In this document: piece after piece, positions 29,850 through 37,292 of the stretch | Position numbering within the stretch: the first letter of the stretch is position 1 | How the letters are laid out: each line of letters starts with the position of its first letter | Virus record (IMG/VR): IMGVR_UViG_3300046010_013081 | Location: 1-39,528 of that record | DNA: 39,528 nucleotides | Direction: 5' to 3' (one strand) | Source of the DNA: a virus | Program-made: the position numbers and the translations under genes | The notes under the pieces: generated by a model | Database searches by the model: none | Told to the model about the DNA's origin: nothing | What the model saw: only the letters and a program-made list of their open reading frames with translations

Positions 29850-30437
29850 TTAAATTTCAGTTAAGTAAAAAGCAAACGCGCCGTCTTTAACACGTTTTGC
29901 CGACCGATTTTTCTTCACGAAATCAATGACCCATGCTTTATCATCATCTACTCTAGAAGCAGACCACCATTCACCAATACCGAATGAATCTTTAGCCTGC
30001 ATATAAACCTTTGAAATAATATTTTTATCAGGTAACACGTTACCGGTAGAATCTGCCCAGTCATAAGCCGTTTGCCAATTTAGTAAGCCGTTAGAAACGG
30101 TCACACCAAATAGTTTATCGTCTAATCTGATTTGAAATTTATGGCTTGGAATTTCAACGACTTCAGGCGTTTCAGATACAACTGGTTCTTCAATAACAAC
30201 AACTTCTTCTACAACAATTTGTTCCGGTTCAATAGTTTCAACTTGAACCTCTTCAACAACAACTTCTTCTACAACAATTTGTTCCGGTTCAATAGTTTCA
30301 ACTTGAACCTCTTCAACAACAACTTCTTCAACCGGTGCTACCGTTTCTGTTGCTGGTGTTGTAATTTCAACTGCATCATCAACAGTAGTAATATCAACGA
30401 TTGCGTTTTGTACACTTTTTTTAGATGGTCTTTTCAT
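29850..30437 (-). CDS. Acidic repeat protein with DUF1566-like C-terminal domain
   Basis: 195 residues. After a short basic start (MKRPSKKSVQNAIVDITT), residues about 25-95 are a Val/Glu-rich low-complexity segment with an exact 20-residue duplication (units of VVVEEVQVETIEPEQI). The C-terminal ~90 residues contain LNWQTAYDWADSTGNVLPDK, then GIGEWWSASRVDDDKAWVID and RVKDGAFAFYLTEI, the WxxA..a.......LP / WWSAS..D..AW..df layout of DUF1566-type lectin-like folds. The acidic stalk plus compact domain suggests a binding or display protein. First gene after the promoter at 30477-30505. Confidence 0.65.
   Translation of the reverse strand: MKRPSKKSVQNAIVDITTVDDAVEITTPATETVAPVEEVVVEEVQVETIEPEQIVVEEVVVEEVQVETIEPEQIVVEEVVVIEEPVVSETPEVVEIPSHKFQIRLDDKLFGVTVSNGLLNWQTAYDWADSTGNVLPDKNIISKVYMQAKDSFGIGEWWSASRVDDDKAWVIDFVKKNRSAKRVKDGAFAFYLTEI
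30195..30314 (-). repeat. Exact 60-bp tandem duplication (plus partial third copy)
   Basis: Bases 30195-30254 and 30255-30314 are identical; the next ~15 bases start a third copy. The unit encodes 20 residues of the acidic stalk and keeps frame. Confidence 0.93.
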
Positions 30438-30476
30438 TTTGTTTCCTTTTTAACGTAATTCAATTTTATATAGGCA

Positions 30477-30505
30477 ATTATAAACTATAATATGTCAAAA
30501 GTAAA
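30477..30505 (-). promoter_or_regulatory. Early promoter
   Basis: Minus strand: TTTACT (30505-30500), 17-bp spacer, TATAAT (30482-30477). Drives 30437 leftward. Confidence 0.8.
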
Positions 30506-30529
30506 GTAAAAAAGCGCTGGCTTTATCAA

Positions 30530-31036
30530 TTAAATGGATTTGTACACCCTGTAATTTATTTCATTAAGACTTGCCATATGCGAGAAGTTGAGTTTTAATT
30601 TTTCAGCCACCCTAACAGATGCTATATTTTTCTCATCAACATGGTAAAATATTTTCGGATAAAGTTTAAGAAACTCTCTACAAGCTTTATAGCCTATTCC
30701 TTTATTTCGATATTCATCTAGTATAACAATAGAACCTATCTTATACCAATTATCCCCGTCTAGTTTAAAGGTTTCTTTTTCAGAATCAATAAATGATTTT
30801 TTGGGAAAACTTAACCCTACAGGAATTCCATCTTGATAAATAACCATCATTTTCATTTCATGCGAATTAATTCTTCTATTTAATAATGTAGATTGTAATT
30901 TGTATTCCAATACATTATCTGGAATATATCTTATTCTATCGAACCAATCCCTACCGGTAAACTCTGACTCAAACATACTTCTATAAATCGGTAAAAATCG
31001 TGAATCATAATCATATGTAAACTCAATTGTTACCAT
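30530..31036 (-). CDS. GNAT-family N-acetyltransferase
   Basis: 168 residues from ATG 31036 (MVTIEFTYDYDSRFLPIYRS) with a GAGGTG site; the longer frame overlaps the preceding gene and is rejected. GNAT motif A is IGSIVILDEYRNKGIGYKAC (acetyl-CoA loop R-N-K-G-I-G), followed by YHVDEKNIASVRVAEKLKLN (motif B, N...R.aEKlGf type). The N-terminal part GIPVGLSFPKKSF fits beta strands 2-4. The target is unknown. Could modify a host or phage protein, or a small molecule. Confidence 0.8.
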   Translation of the reverse strand: MVTIEFTYDYDSRFLPIYRSMFESEFTGRDWFDRIRYIPDNVLEYKLQSTLLNRRINSHEMKMMVIYQDGIPVGLSFPKKSFIDSEKETFKLDGDNWYKIGSIVILDEYRNKGIGYKACREFLKLYPKIFYHVDEKNIASVRVAEKLKLNFSHMASLNEINYRVYKSI

Positions 31037-31061
31037 ATACACCTCGTGTAGATTATGAATC

Positions 31062-31487
31062 CTACAATTTGATATGTGATTTAGATATTCGACATTGAAT
31101 TTGCCCGTTATACCATAAATCAGGATGCTCAAGTACCTCATGTTGAAATTGCAACTTTGCTTCAAGGTAACTCATCATTCCTTTTGTTTTAATCAAATGT
31201 AGGATTTCCCTTTTAAAATTATCTTTCCCTAACAGTTCAACATCATTTTTCAATTCTATAGAACTGGAATAATAATCTTTCCAATCTGATTCACTGGTTT
31301 TTTTGACTCTTTTCTTTTTCTTTTCGCCACTTTTTAGGGTGACAGTTTTCATAGATGAAGTAAAAGAGTAAAATTGTTTTTTCCCGATATAGCGCCGCCC
31401 GTTAGTCAAGTTCGTTATCAAATATACGAATCCAATTGCATCGCCGATGTTTTCAGAAATGAATTCCTTTTCATTGTAATGCCACAT
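31062..31487 (-). CDS. GIY-YIG family nuclease
   Basis: 141 residues. GIY-YIG motif: GFVYLITNLTNGRRYIGKKQ (about 19-38), with conserved Y22 and the YIG at 33-35; then SDWKDYYSSSIELKNDVELL, DNFKREILHLIKTKG (R93) and SYLEAKLQFQHEVLE (E109 the likely metal-binding Glu). A basic insertion (LKSGEKKKKRVKKT) sits between strand and helix. Such free-standing phage nucleases are related to homing enzymes, though this one lacks NUMOD repeats and may be a host-DNA or repair nuclease. Ribosome site GAGGAG; a late-type box CACTAAATA upstream. Confidence 0.8.
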   Translation of the reverse strand: MWHYNEKEFISENIGDAIGFVYLITNLTNGRRYIGKKQFYSFTSSMKTVTLKSGEKKKKRVKKTSESDWKDYYSSSIELKNDVELLGKDNFKREILHLIKTKGMMSYLEAKLQFQHEVLEHPDLWYNGQIQCRISKSHIKL

Positions 31488-31511
31488 AATATATTATCTC
31501 CTCAAATAATA

Positions 31512-31518
31512 TATTTAG
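31512..31518 (-). promoter_or_regulatory. Candidate late promoter box
   Basis: Minus strand CACTAAATATATT, 25 bases before ATG 31487, directly after the terminator at 31539-31564. Shares CACTAAATAT with the box before gp25. Confidence 0.38.
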
Positions 31519-31538
31519 TGGTGCTGAATTTTTGGTGT

Positions 31539-31564
31539 AAAAAAGCCGGCAATTACGCCGGCTT
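31539..31564 (-). terminator. Rho-independent terminator
   Basis: Minus strand stem AAGCCGGC / GCCGGCTT (31543-31550 with 31557-31564) followed by T residues. Ends the single-gene unit 31918-31577. Confidence 0.85.
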
Positions 31565-31576
31565 CAAATTAACCCT

Positions 31577-31918
31577 TTATTGCGCGAACGAATAATTTTC
31601 GTTTAAAGCTGATTCCATAACAGACATTTTAAAGTCTTCAAACCCTAATCTTTCGTAACCTTCTTCAAGAGCTTTTTTATCTTTAGCTTTCATGTCCCAA
31701 TAATAGTCAACTTGTTTAGAATTAAATTTTGCGTATATTAATCTAGTTATAATAGCTTCTTTTCCGCCGGCTTCACCCATAGTTTTTGCTGTGGCTTGTA
31801 CTCTGCTCATAGAGTTATTATTACGCAATAAAGTTTCAGTATCAGCCTTTTTCCAAGACTTATATGCTTTATGGATTTGTTTCAATTCTCTCATATCTGG
31901 TGTAAATTCTTTAGTCAT
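31577..31918 (-). CDS. Hypothetical early protein
   Basis: 113 residues, MTKEFTPDMRELKQIHKAYK, then SRVQATAKTMGEAGGKEAII and TRLIYAKFNSKQVDYYWDMK, ending MSVMESALNENYSFAQ. Helical and basic; family not recognised. It forms its own unit with an early promoter (31967-31995) and a terminator (31539-31564). Confidence 0.65.
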   Translation of the reverse strand: MTKEFTPDMRELKQIHKAYKSWKKADTETLLRNNNSMSRVQATAKTMGEAGGKEAIITRLIYAKFNSKQVDYYWDMKAKDKKALEEGYERLGFEDFKMSVMESALNENYSFAQ

Positions 31919-31966
31919 TTTGTGTTCCTTTTTTTAAAATATAGTAATAACTATTTAGTTAAAATC

Positions 31967-31995
31967 ATTATACTATAAATTGTACCAAAAGTAAA
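31967..31995 (-). promoter_or_regulatory. Early promoter (overlapping the previous terminator)
   Basis: Minus strand: TTTACT (31995-31990), 17-bp spacer, TATAAT (31972-31967). The -35 lies in the tail of the terminator 31993-32027. Downstream the sequence TAACTAAATAGTTA (a near palindrome) surrounds the expected leader. Confidence 0.8.
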
Positions 31996-32027
31996 GGGGC
32001 AAACTAATAAAAGTTCACCCCTTTTTT
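31993..32027 (-). terminator. Terminator at the end of the primase-thyX-nrd operon
   Basis: 12-bp stem (two G-T pairs) AAAGGGGCAAAC (31993-32004) / GTTCACCCCTTT (32013-32024). On the plus strand it is followed by T6; on the minus strand the tail is CCCCTTTACTTTT. It begins just after the stop at 32030, so it ends the leftward operon, though its better T run faces right. Confidence 0.65.
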
Positions 32028-32029
32028 GA

Positions 32030-32203
32030 TTATGGCTTAGTCATATGCGCAACCCTATTTCGAATTTTATTCTTATCTTTAGGTCGTTGGCTCTTATCAT
32101 ATAGAGCGGCAAGTTGTGTTAGATTTAATAACTTAAGACGAGGTTTCCCGTTTTTAGTTAATAATGGATTCGCTTTTCTGCTACCTTTGCTTACTGCTGC
32201 CAT
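32030..32203 (-). CDS. Small basic protein, 57 aa
   Basis: Reads MAAVSKGSRKANPLLTKNGK, PRLKLLNLTQLAALYDKSQR, PKDKNKIRNRVAHMTKP. Strongly basic; could bind nucleic acid. The upstream sequence (TTAGGAGTACATT before ATG) is a good ribosome site. Last gene of the operon. The basic end with KxRNRVxH resembles small phage proteins of unknown role. Confidence 0.65.
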   Translation of the reverse strand: MAAVSKGSRKANPLLTKNGKPRLKLLNLTQLAALYDKSQRPKDKNKIRNRVAHMTKP

Positions 32204-32222
32204 AATGTACTCCTAATGTTAA

Positions 32223-32375
32223 TTAATCTTCAAATTCAAAATCATCATCGTCTTGTAATAACGGTGACCCGCAAACGGGACAAATCGCTATGTCGTTTAA
32301 CGTTATTTCTTTTGTTTTAATACTTATTTTTCCGCTTGACTCGCAATGGTCACAGTCGAACTGTTTTGTTGTCAT
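32223..32375 (-). CDS. Small zinc-ribbon protein, 50 aa
   Basis: Reads MTTKQFDCDHCESSGKISIK then AICPVCGSPLLQDDDD with an acidic tail. Two CxxC-type pairs (CDHC, CPVC) form a zinc ribbon. Ribosome site AAGGAATTTAG before ATG 32375. It directly follows nrdA; redox or chaperone help to the reductase is conceivable but not shown. Confidence 0.7.
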   Translation of the reverse strand: MTTKQFDCDHCESSGKISIKTKEITLNDIAICPVCGSPLLQDDDDFEFED

Positions 32376-32401
32376 CTAAATTCCTTTTTGTTTATTTACT
32401 A

Positions 32402-34111
32402 TTAACCATGGCAAGCCAAACAAGAATCTTTACTTGCAGAATTTACGCCGGTTTCACTTCTGATATAATATAAAGATTTAATGTATGGATCTTTGAACGC
32501 TAATTTGTGGACTTCACTAATATAACGTTCGTCTTCATCAGCCGAAAAGAATAAATTGATACTTTGTGCTTGGTCAATATACCGCTGACGCGCTGATGCC
32601 AATCTAATAATTTGTGTTTGATTAATCTCAAATGCTGTTTTAAACACTTCTTTTTCTTCAGCGCTTAACCAATCAACTTGCTGAACTGAGCCGCTATGTG
32701 CGATAATATCTTTTACAGTTTCTTCAGAATACACATTGCGTTCTTTCATCACCCGTAATAATGAAGGATTAACTCTATCAATTTTACCCGCCGCCGTGTT
32801 TTGAACATAAGCGTTTTTGTATATAGGCTCGATGCCCTGAGATACAGCACCACAAATTAATGCCGAACTCAAATTAGGCGCTACCGCTAATCTATGGGTG
32901 TTTCGTACACCATACCCTACGCACCATTCTGGTTCACCAAATACTTTAGCCATCCATTGTGTTGCGGCTAAGGATTCTTCGTCAAGATGTTTAAAGATTT
33001 CTATATTTTTATAATAAGCATCCATAGATTCAAATGCAATCATATTATCTTGTAGATAAGTATGGAACCCTAATAAGCCTAAACCAAGTGCCCGACTTTT
33101 TTCAGCAAAAGCCACTACCTTTTCCATTCCCTGTATGGTTTTACCGATTCTAATTAAATCTTGGTTAACGCAGTCAAGGAAAACAGTTGCGTCAAATACA
33201 GCCGATGTGTTTTTCCACTCATCGTATTTAGCCGCATTCATCGATGATAAAACACAAGAATATGTAATATCTTTATCTGAGAATAATGTAATTTCAGTAC
33301 AAAGTTGAGATGCCTTTACGGTTAACCCCTTATCTTTATACATCTGAGGATTTTGTCTATTCGTCTTATCAACAAAAAAGAAATAACCCTTACCAGAAAT
33401 CATTTTAAGTTTAAGCGCCTTTTGATAGCGGTCAAGCGCATCTTTATCGCCAGCATCTAGTCTTTCAATAAAGGCATCAGAAACTATCCAACCAATATTT
33501 GCATCATCTGGGTTTTTGCTAATGTAGTTGACTAATTCGAAAAAATCATCATGATCAATCTCAATATATCCTGCCCACGCGCCACGGCGCTGGCTACCTT
33601 GGGATATATCTCGTGAAACTTGAACGAAATCTTTAAAAACAGGCAATACACCAGATGCGCTCCCTTTCATTCCATTAATCTTTGACCCTCTCGGGCGAAT
33701 ATCACCAAGATAACTTGATGTTCCAAATCCATTTTTGGATAATATGGCAACTTCTTTTTGTGAATTGTAAAAGTCGTAAACAGAATCTTGCACATAGTTA
33801 CCGCTACAACTCACAGGGCAACCAAAATCCATACCCATATTAGATAAAACCGGCGTTGACGCTGCTAACCAACCTTTCCAAAATAAGTTAAAGAATTTTG
33901 TTTCCCACTCATCAGGAGATGAAGTATATTTAGCCGCGTGTTTTGCTATTCTGGTATAAACACTTTGTAAATCAGGGTAATCTTTAGAAAGATAATTTTC
34001 TTTAAGCATCTGCCAAGAAGCAGTTGTTACCCAATCTGGTAATTTACCTTGTTCTTGTAACAGTTTGCGTTCTTCGCCTAATTGTTCATAAATTGAAATA
34101 TCTTTTACCAT
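32402..34111 (-). CDS. nrdA: Ribonucleotide reductase large subunit NrdA (class I)
   Basis: 569 residues, against 761 in E. coli; the N-terminal ATP-cone regulatory domain is absent. Catalytic features: C102 (CPVSCSGNYV), C271 and E273 in SQLCTEITLF, C286 in TYSCVLSSMN, radical-path tyrosines Y548-Y549 (SLYYIRSETG) and a C-terminal thiol pair C564-C567 (DSCLACHG). The position of E. coli N437 is Q269. RGSKINGMKGSASGVLPVFK and ISQGSQRRGAWAGYIEIDHD are other family blocks. Reduces ribonucleotides to supply dNTPs for phage DNA. Overlaps nrdB by 7 bp. Confidence 0.95.
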   Translation of the reverse strand: MVKDISIYEQLGEERKLLQEQGKLPDWVTTASWQMLKENYLSKDYPDLQSVYTRIAKHAAKYTSSPDEWETKFFNLFWKGWLAASTPVLSNMGMDFGCPVSCSGNYVQDSVYDFYNSQKEVAILSKNGFGTSSYLGDIRPRGSKINGMKGSASGVLPVFKDFVQVSRDISQGSQRRGAWAGYIEIDHDDFFELVNYISKNPDDANIGWIVSDAFIERLDAGDKDALDRYQKALKLKMISGKGYFFFVDKTNRQNPQMYKDKGLTVKASQLCTEITLFSDKDITYSCVLSSMNAAKYDEWKNTSAVFDATVFLDCVNQDLIRIGKTIQGMEKVVAFAEKSRALGLGLLGFHTYLQDNMIAFESMDAYYKNIEIFKHLDEESLAATQWMAKVFGEPEWCVGYGVRNTHRLAVAPNLSSALICGAVSQGIEPIYKNAYVQNTAAGKIDRVNPSLLRVMKERNVYSEETVKDIIAHSGSVQQVDWLSAEEKEVFKTAFEINQTQIIRLASARQRYIDQAQSINLFFSADEDERYISEVHKLAFKDPYIKSLYYIRSETGVNSASKDSCLACHG

Positions 34112-35097
34112 TCAAATCTCCCTTCTACCCAATTTCTGTTATAGTCATTACCTTGTGACGAGAAGAAGTCATGTAACACAGATGACTTCAAATCTTTGTA
34201 AAACCATTTTTCGATTGGGTTATAACTTGGCTTGAAAATAGCCTTATACCCTAAATTCACCAAACAAATATCTAGTCTTGACTCAACAAAATGTTTTAAT
34301 TGATTATCAGTAATGCCTTTTATGTTGCCCTTTTCAAAAATCTTATCGATAATGATAGATTCATGCTCAAAAATAACTTTAGTTGTTTCTTCAAGTTCAG
34401 AATGTAAACGTTCTAATTCTGATTCAGACATTTGACCATCATCAATAGCTTCTTTTAGTAGAGTTCTAAATAACCACGCGCCGGCTTCAGAATGCATCGT
34501 TTCATCATTTACTGAAAAATTAATACCGGCGTTAACATTCACCAACTTGTTTTTTCCTACACTATTAAAATGTTTTAGAAAGGCAAATGACGAATAAAGT
34601 ATAGCGCCCTCTATCATAGAAAACACACCAATAGATTTTAGCACATTATAAACAGAATCTTTTTTCTCAGTTCTTGCCCCAATCCAAGCCATTCTACTTG
34701 CTAGTGTAGGATCTTCTTTATATGAAGAATAAAATTCATCAGTATCTAACCCTAATACGTCATTCAATTTTGAATAAAAGGGAGCATGTACGCCTATCTC
34801 AAAAAAGCTGAATGTTGTTGCCATTCTTTGAATATCTGGTCTAGGAAATAGCTTACACACATAATTTTGCCAATAATCATTTCCGACAGATAACTCATAA
34901 ATTGTAAACAGTTTAAGCGTAGAAATAACACCATGATATTCCGCTTCAGTAAATTCTGTTTTTAAACTGTGTAAATCTTTCTCTACTTCAACTTCGTCTG
35001 GTAACCAAAATATTTCAGCCTGTTGTTTAGCAAATTCAATCGCAGTAGGATAATCCACTGTGTATGTTGATTTTGGTGTTAATAATCTTATTGCCAT
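34105..35097 (-). CDS. nrdB: Ribonucleotide reductase small subunit NrdB
   Basis: 330 residues. Ferritin-like helices with candidate metal ligands E69 (TIYELSVGND), E100 and H104 (FSFFEIGVHAPFY), E163 (GVFSMIEGAILYSS), E199 and H202 (VNDETMHSEAGAWL); Y108 is the probable radical tyrosine. The spacing E-x-x-x-H differs from E. coli E-x-x-H. C-terminus ends GNDYNRNWVEGRFEW; such tails dock the large subunit. AGGATTGAT precedes ATG. Confidence 0.94.
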   Translation of the reverse strand: MAIRLLTPKSTYTVDYPTAIEFAKQQAEIFWLPDEVEVEKDLHSLKTEFTEAEYHGVISTLKLFTIYELSVGNDYWQNYVCKLFPRPDIQRMATTFSFFEIGVHAPFYSKLNDVLGLDTDEFYSSYKEDPTLASRMAWIGARTEKKDSVYNVLKSIGVFSMIEGAILYSSFAFLKHFNSVGKNKLVNVNAGINFSVNDETMHSEAGAWLFRTLLKEAIDDGQMSESELERLHSELEETTKVIFEHESIIIDKIFEKGNIKGITDNQLKHFVESRLDICLVNLGYKAIFKPSYNPIEKWFYKDLKSSVLHDFFSSQGNDYNRNWVEGRFEW

Positions 35098-35132
35098 ATC
35101 AATCCTATTGTGTTATAATTTCCATATTCATA

Positions 35133-35168
35133 CGGTATATTCACCGCATATGTCATTTATATATACCG
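35133..35168. other. Inverted repeat between thyX and nrdB
   Basis: CGGTATAT (35133-35140) / ATATACCG (35161-35168), 8-bp stem, 20-base loop, in the 79-base gap between thyX and nrdB. No T run. Could be an mRNA processing or stability element. Confidence 0.45.
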
Positions 35169-35176
35169 CCATAATT

Positions 35177-35887
35177 TTACCAGAATTTTAATTTTGAGTA
35201 AAAAGAACGTTTCGGTTGCTCAACCGTTAAAACATTTTTAGATAATTCACGCCATGATACTGGGAATAACTTTTCACATTCAGCGCTAATTAACTCAGCA
35301 ATTTCTTTACATTCTTGTTGAGCATGTTGGTCTACTCGGAAATACCTTACTCTATCAAAAAATAACAAACTGCCTGTCCAATAAAACTCTGTCATCATAT
35401 TTTGAGGAAGAACCATTCTAGCTAATTCAGGGGCAACTCCATCTTTTAATGCATCTTCATATGTAGACAAAGCATATGCAACTGAAGTTTTAATATGTGA
35501 GTCGTCAAAAGGTATTACGCCGCCTGAACCCTGTTTAATTGATTTTTTTGGTCTAGCACGCCATTCAGCAGGAATATAAAACTCTGGTGTTGAATCAACG
35601 TATCGGCGGCTAATTTCGTTTACAACACCGCCTACCTGATGTTTCAGAAGTTGTCTAGCAACAAAAATTGGCACTTTTAATTTAAAAGTTATGGCAGTAT
35701 GAGCGAAAGGTGTCCAATGTTTATGTGCCGCTAAGTATCTAATCAATCCTTCATCTTTAGAATCTATATTCGTTTTAAATCTATCATCTTTTGCAGTTGA
35801 TACCCTAGCAGCATTAACAACAGAAGAATCTGTTCCCATGCTAGTAATTAATTCAACCGCCATACCAACATATTTCACATCACTCAT
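35177..35887 (-). CDS. thyX: Flavin-dependent thymidylate synthase ThyX
   Basis: 236 residues, usual family length. The ThyX signature reads VARQLLKHQVGGVVNEISRR (about 76-95), a phage-type version of RHRxxSxNExSxR. HKHWTPFAHTAITFKL, STPEFYIPAEWRARPKK and ELARMVLPQNMMTEFYWTGS are also typical, ending ISAECEKLFPVSW. Makes dTMP from dUMP with methylene-tetrahydrofolate and FAD/NADPH. Ribosome site AAGGATAAGTA. Together with NrdAB it provides a thymidine route independent of the host ThyA. Confidence 0.95.
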   Translation of the reverse strand: MSDVKYVGMAVELITSMGTDSSVVNAARVSTAKDDRFKTNIDSKDEGLIRYLAAHKHWTPFAHTAITFKLKVPIFVARQLLKHQVGGVVNEISRRYVDSTPEFYIPAEWRARPKKSIKQGSGGVIPFDDSHIKTSVAYALSTYEDALKDGVAPELARMVLPQNMMTEFYWTGSLLFFDRVRYFRVDQHAQQECKEIAELISAECEKLFPVSWRELSKNVLTVEQPKRSFYSKLKFW

Positions 35888-35925
35888 TACTTATCCTTTT
35901 CAAAATTGGTTCTAATTTAATTTAG

Positions 35926-36924
35926 TTAACATTTTTTCCACGAAATAAACCGCATTAATGCTTCAGCGCCGGTAAACGTATTATCAGAAATGACTTGCTG
36001 AACATTTACTCCGTTTAACACCATCTCGTTAATATCTTTTCCAATCACCTTGTCGTCCCACAAACAAATATCAAAACCGGCTTTAATACTTTTCTCAATT
36101 AATTTAGTCATCTCAGGACTTCTAGGTTCATTATCATAAACCAACGTGATATTATCTTTATTATCACGGGTGAATTTAGTATCGAACGCAGAGCTACCCA
36201 TCGCAACACAATTATCAATAAACAACGAATCAATTTGACCTTCTACAGCAAATATACGTTTTGAAAAATCTAACCGCTCTATGCCAAAGGTTTTAGGCTC
36301 ATCAACTAACGAAATATGCGCATACCTCATCTTATTATCGTCAATCGCCCTACCGGTTAACTGGACAAGTTGTTTATCACGATTGTAACACGGTATGACT
36401 AATCTAGGAGAATCACCCTTAGACATTTTGAACTTATTAGGGATAATTGTATTTACAAACTGAAAGAATGAATCGGAATAATATAGCAAAGGTATCTTAT
36501 CATCTGGAATTTTGCGTTTCAAACAATAAGATAACGCCGCCCGTGATTCAGTTACAGGTAGCAGTTTATCCAATAGCGATACAGGTTTAGGTTCAAACTT
36601 TGGAGATTCATAAACGAACTCTGGTTTAGCATGTGCAGCAAATTTATTCGTGTTAGATTTGTATCGTTCAACAACATAATCATCATAATCTAATGGGGAA
36701 ACCTGCTTTATTAGGTTTCCCAAAGTGGTAGAATGATTACAGTTAAAACAGTTAAAAAATAGAGCATTTTCTTTTCTGTATATAAAGCCGCGCGATTTCA
36801 ATTTATTTCGTTTAGAGTCGCCACAAAAAGGACATCTGAATTGATATTTTGAATCAGCTAACTGTTTAAAATTCTCCAATCTAGATGAGATAAGATTGAT
36901 GAATTTAACATCTATATGCAACAT
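35926..36924 (-). CDS. gp61: DNA primase gp61
   Basis: 332 residues (T4 gp61 is 342). Zinc finger: FRCPFCGDSKRNKLKSRGFI (C31, C34) and FFNCFNCNHSTTLGNLI (C59, C62). TOPRIM domain: RIFAVEGQIDSLFIDN (E228, D232) and NITLVYDNEPRSPEMTKLIE (D264), then ICLWDDKVIGKDINEMVL. Makes RNA primers with the gp41 helicase on the lagging strand. Second gene of the operon after a membrane protein. Confidence 0.92.
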   Translation of the reverse strand: MLHIDVKFINLISSRLENFKQLADSKYQFRCPFCGDSKRNKLKSRGFIYRKENALFFNCFNCNHSTTLGNLIKQVSPLDYDDYVVERYKSNTNKFAAHAKPEFVYESPKFEPKPVSLLDKLLPVTESRAALSYCLKRKIPDDKIPLLYYSDSFFQFVNTIIPNKFKMSKGDSPRLVIPCYNRDKQLVQLTGRAIDDNKMRYAHISLVDEPKTFGIERLDFSKRIFAVEGQIDSLFIDNCVAMGSSAFDTKFTRDNKDNITLVYDNEPRSPEMTKLIEKSIKAGFDICLWDDKVIGKDINEMVLNGVNVQQVISDNTFTGAEALMRFISWKKC

Positions 36925-36929
36925 AGCAC

Positions 36930-37142
36930 CTACCCTTTAGATTTTGCGAATTCTCTGATTTTTGAAGCTGGTAAATCGTGAATATCATATACACACTTAG
37001 GATCTGCTTGGCAAGCTTCAAACCTTTGCATATAGTAATTTCCTGGAACATCATCGGTTAATATTACGATAGACAAAATTACGCTAAAGAATAGCAAAAT
37101 ACTTGTGAAAATAAACCATGGACTAGCAAAATAATTATACAT
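36930..37142 (-). CDS. Small membrane-anchored protein
   Basis: 70 residues, MYNYFASPWFIFTSILLFFS then VILSIVILTDDVPGNYYMQR: one N-terminal transmembrane helix (about 8-30), then a soluble tail with two cysteines (EACQADPKCVYDIHDLPASK). Family unknown; similar small early proteins are often encoded ahead of the primase in T4-type phages. First gene after the promoter at 37167-37195; stop is five bases before the primase start. Confidence 0.65.
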   Translation of the reverse strand: MYNYFASPWFIFTSILLFFSVILSIVILTDDVPGNYYMQRFEACQADPKCVYDIHDLPASKIREFAKSKG

Positions 37143-37166
37143 AATGTTTCCTTTTAAAGAGAGTTA

Positions 37167-37195
37167 ATTATACGGCGAATTGAACCTAAAGTAAA
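37167..37195 (-). promoter_or_regulatory. Early promoter of the primase-thyX-nrd operon
   Basis: Minus strand: TTTACT (37195-37190), 17-bp spacer, TATAAT (37172-37167), AAAGC upstream. Drives seven genes down to 32030. Confidence 0.82.
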
Positions 37196-37206
37196 GCTTT
37201 ATTTTT

Positions 37207-37214
37207 ACTAAATA
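37207..37214 (+). promoter_or_regulatory. Candidate late promoter box for the homing endonuclease
   Basis: Plus strand TACTAAATATTTTG, about 80 bases before ATG 37293. CTAAATA as before other late candidates. Between it and the gene lies the terminator hairpin, which in this orientation has no T run. Confidence 0.35.
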
Positions 37215-37222
37215 TTTTGTAC

Positions 37223-37259
37223 AAAAAAAGCCACTCGCGGGATTGCAGTCCCCAGTGGC
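37223..37259 (-). terminator. Leftward terminator with no leftward gene in front of it
   Basis: Minus strand: GCCACT / AGTGGC outer stem (37254-37259 with 37230-37235), inner GGGA / TCCC stem, then seven T (37223-37229). The only upstream region in this direction is the antisense strand of the endonuclease gene and the promoter at 38040-38068. Confidence 0.82.
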
Positions 37260-37292
37260 ACTAATCATTCCAACGATAAAAAGGATTCTATC

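Noticed and set aside
30132-30458. 108-residue plus-strand ORF full of Asn and Phe
   Set aside because: Antisense shadow of the duplicated acidic stalk; no ribosome site and absurd composition.
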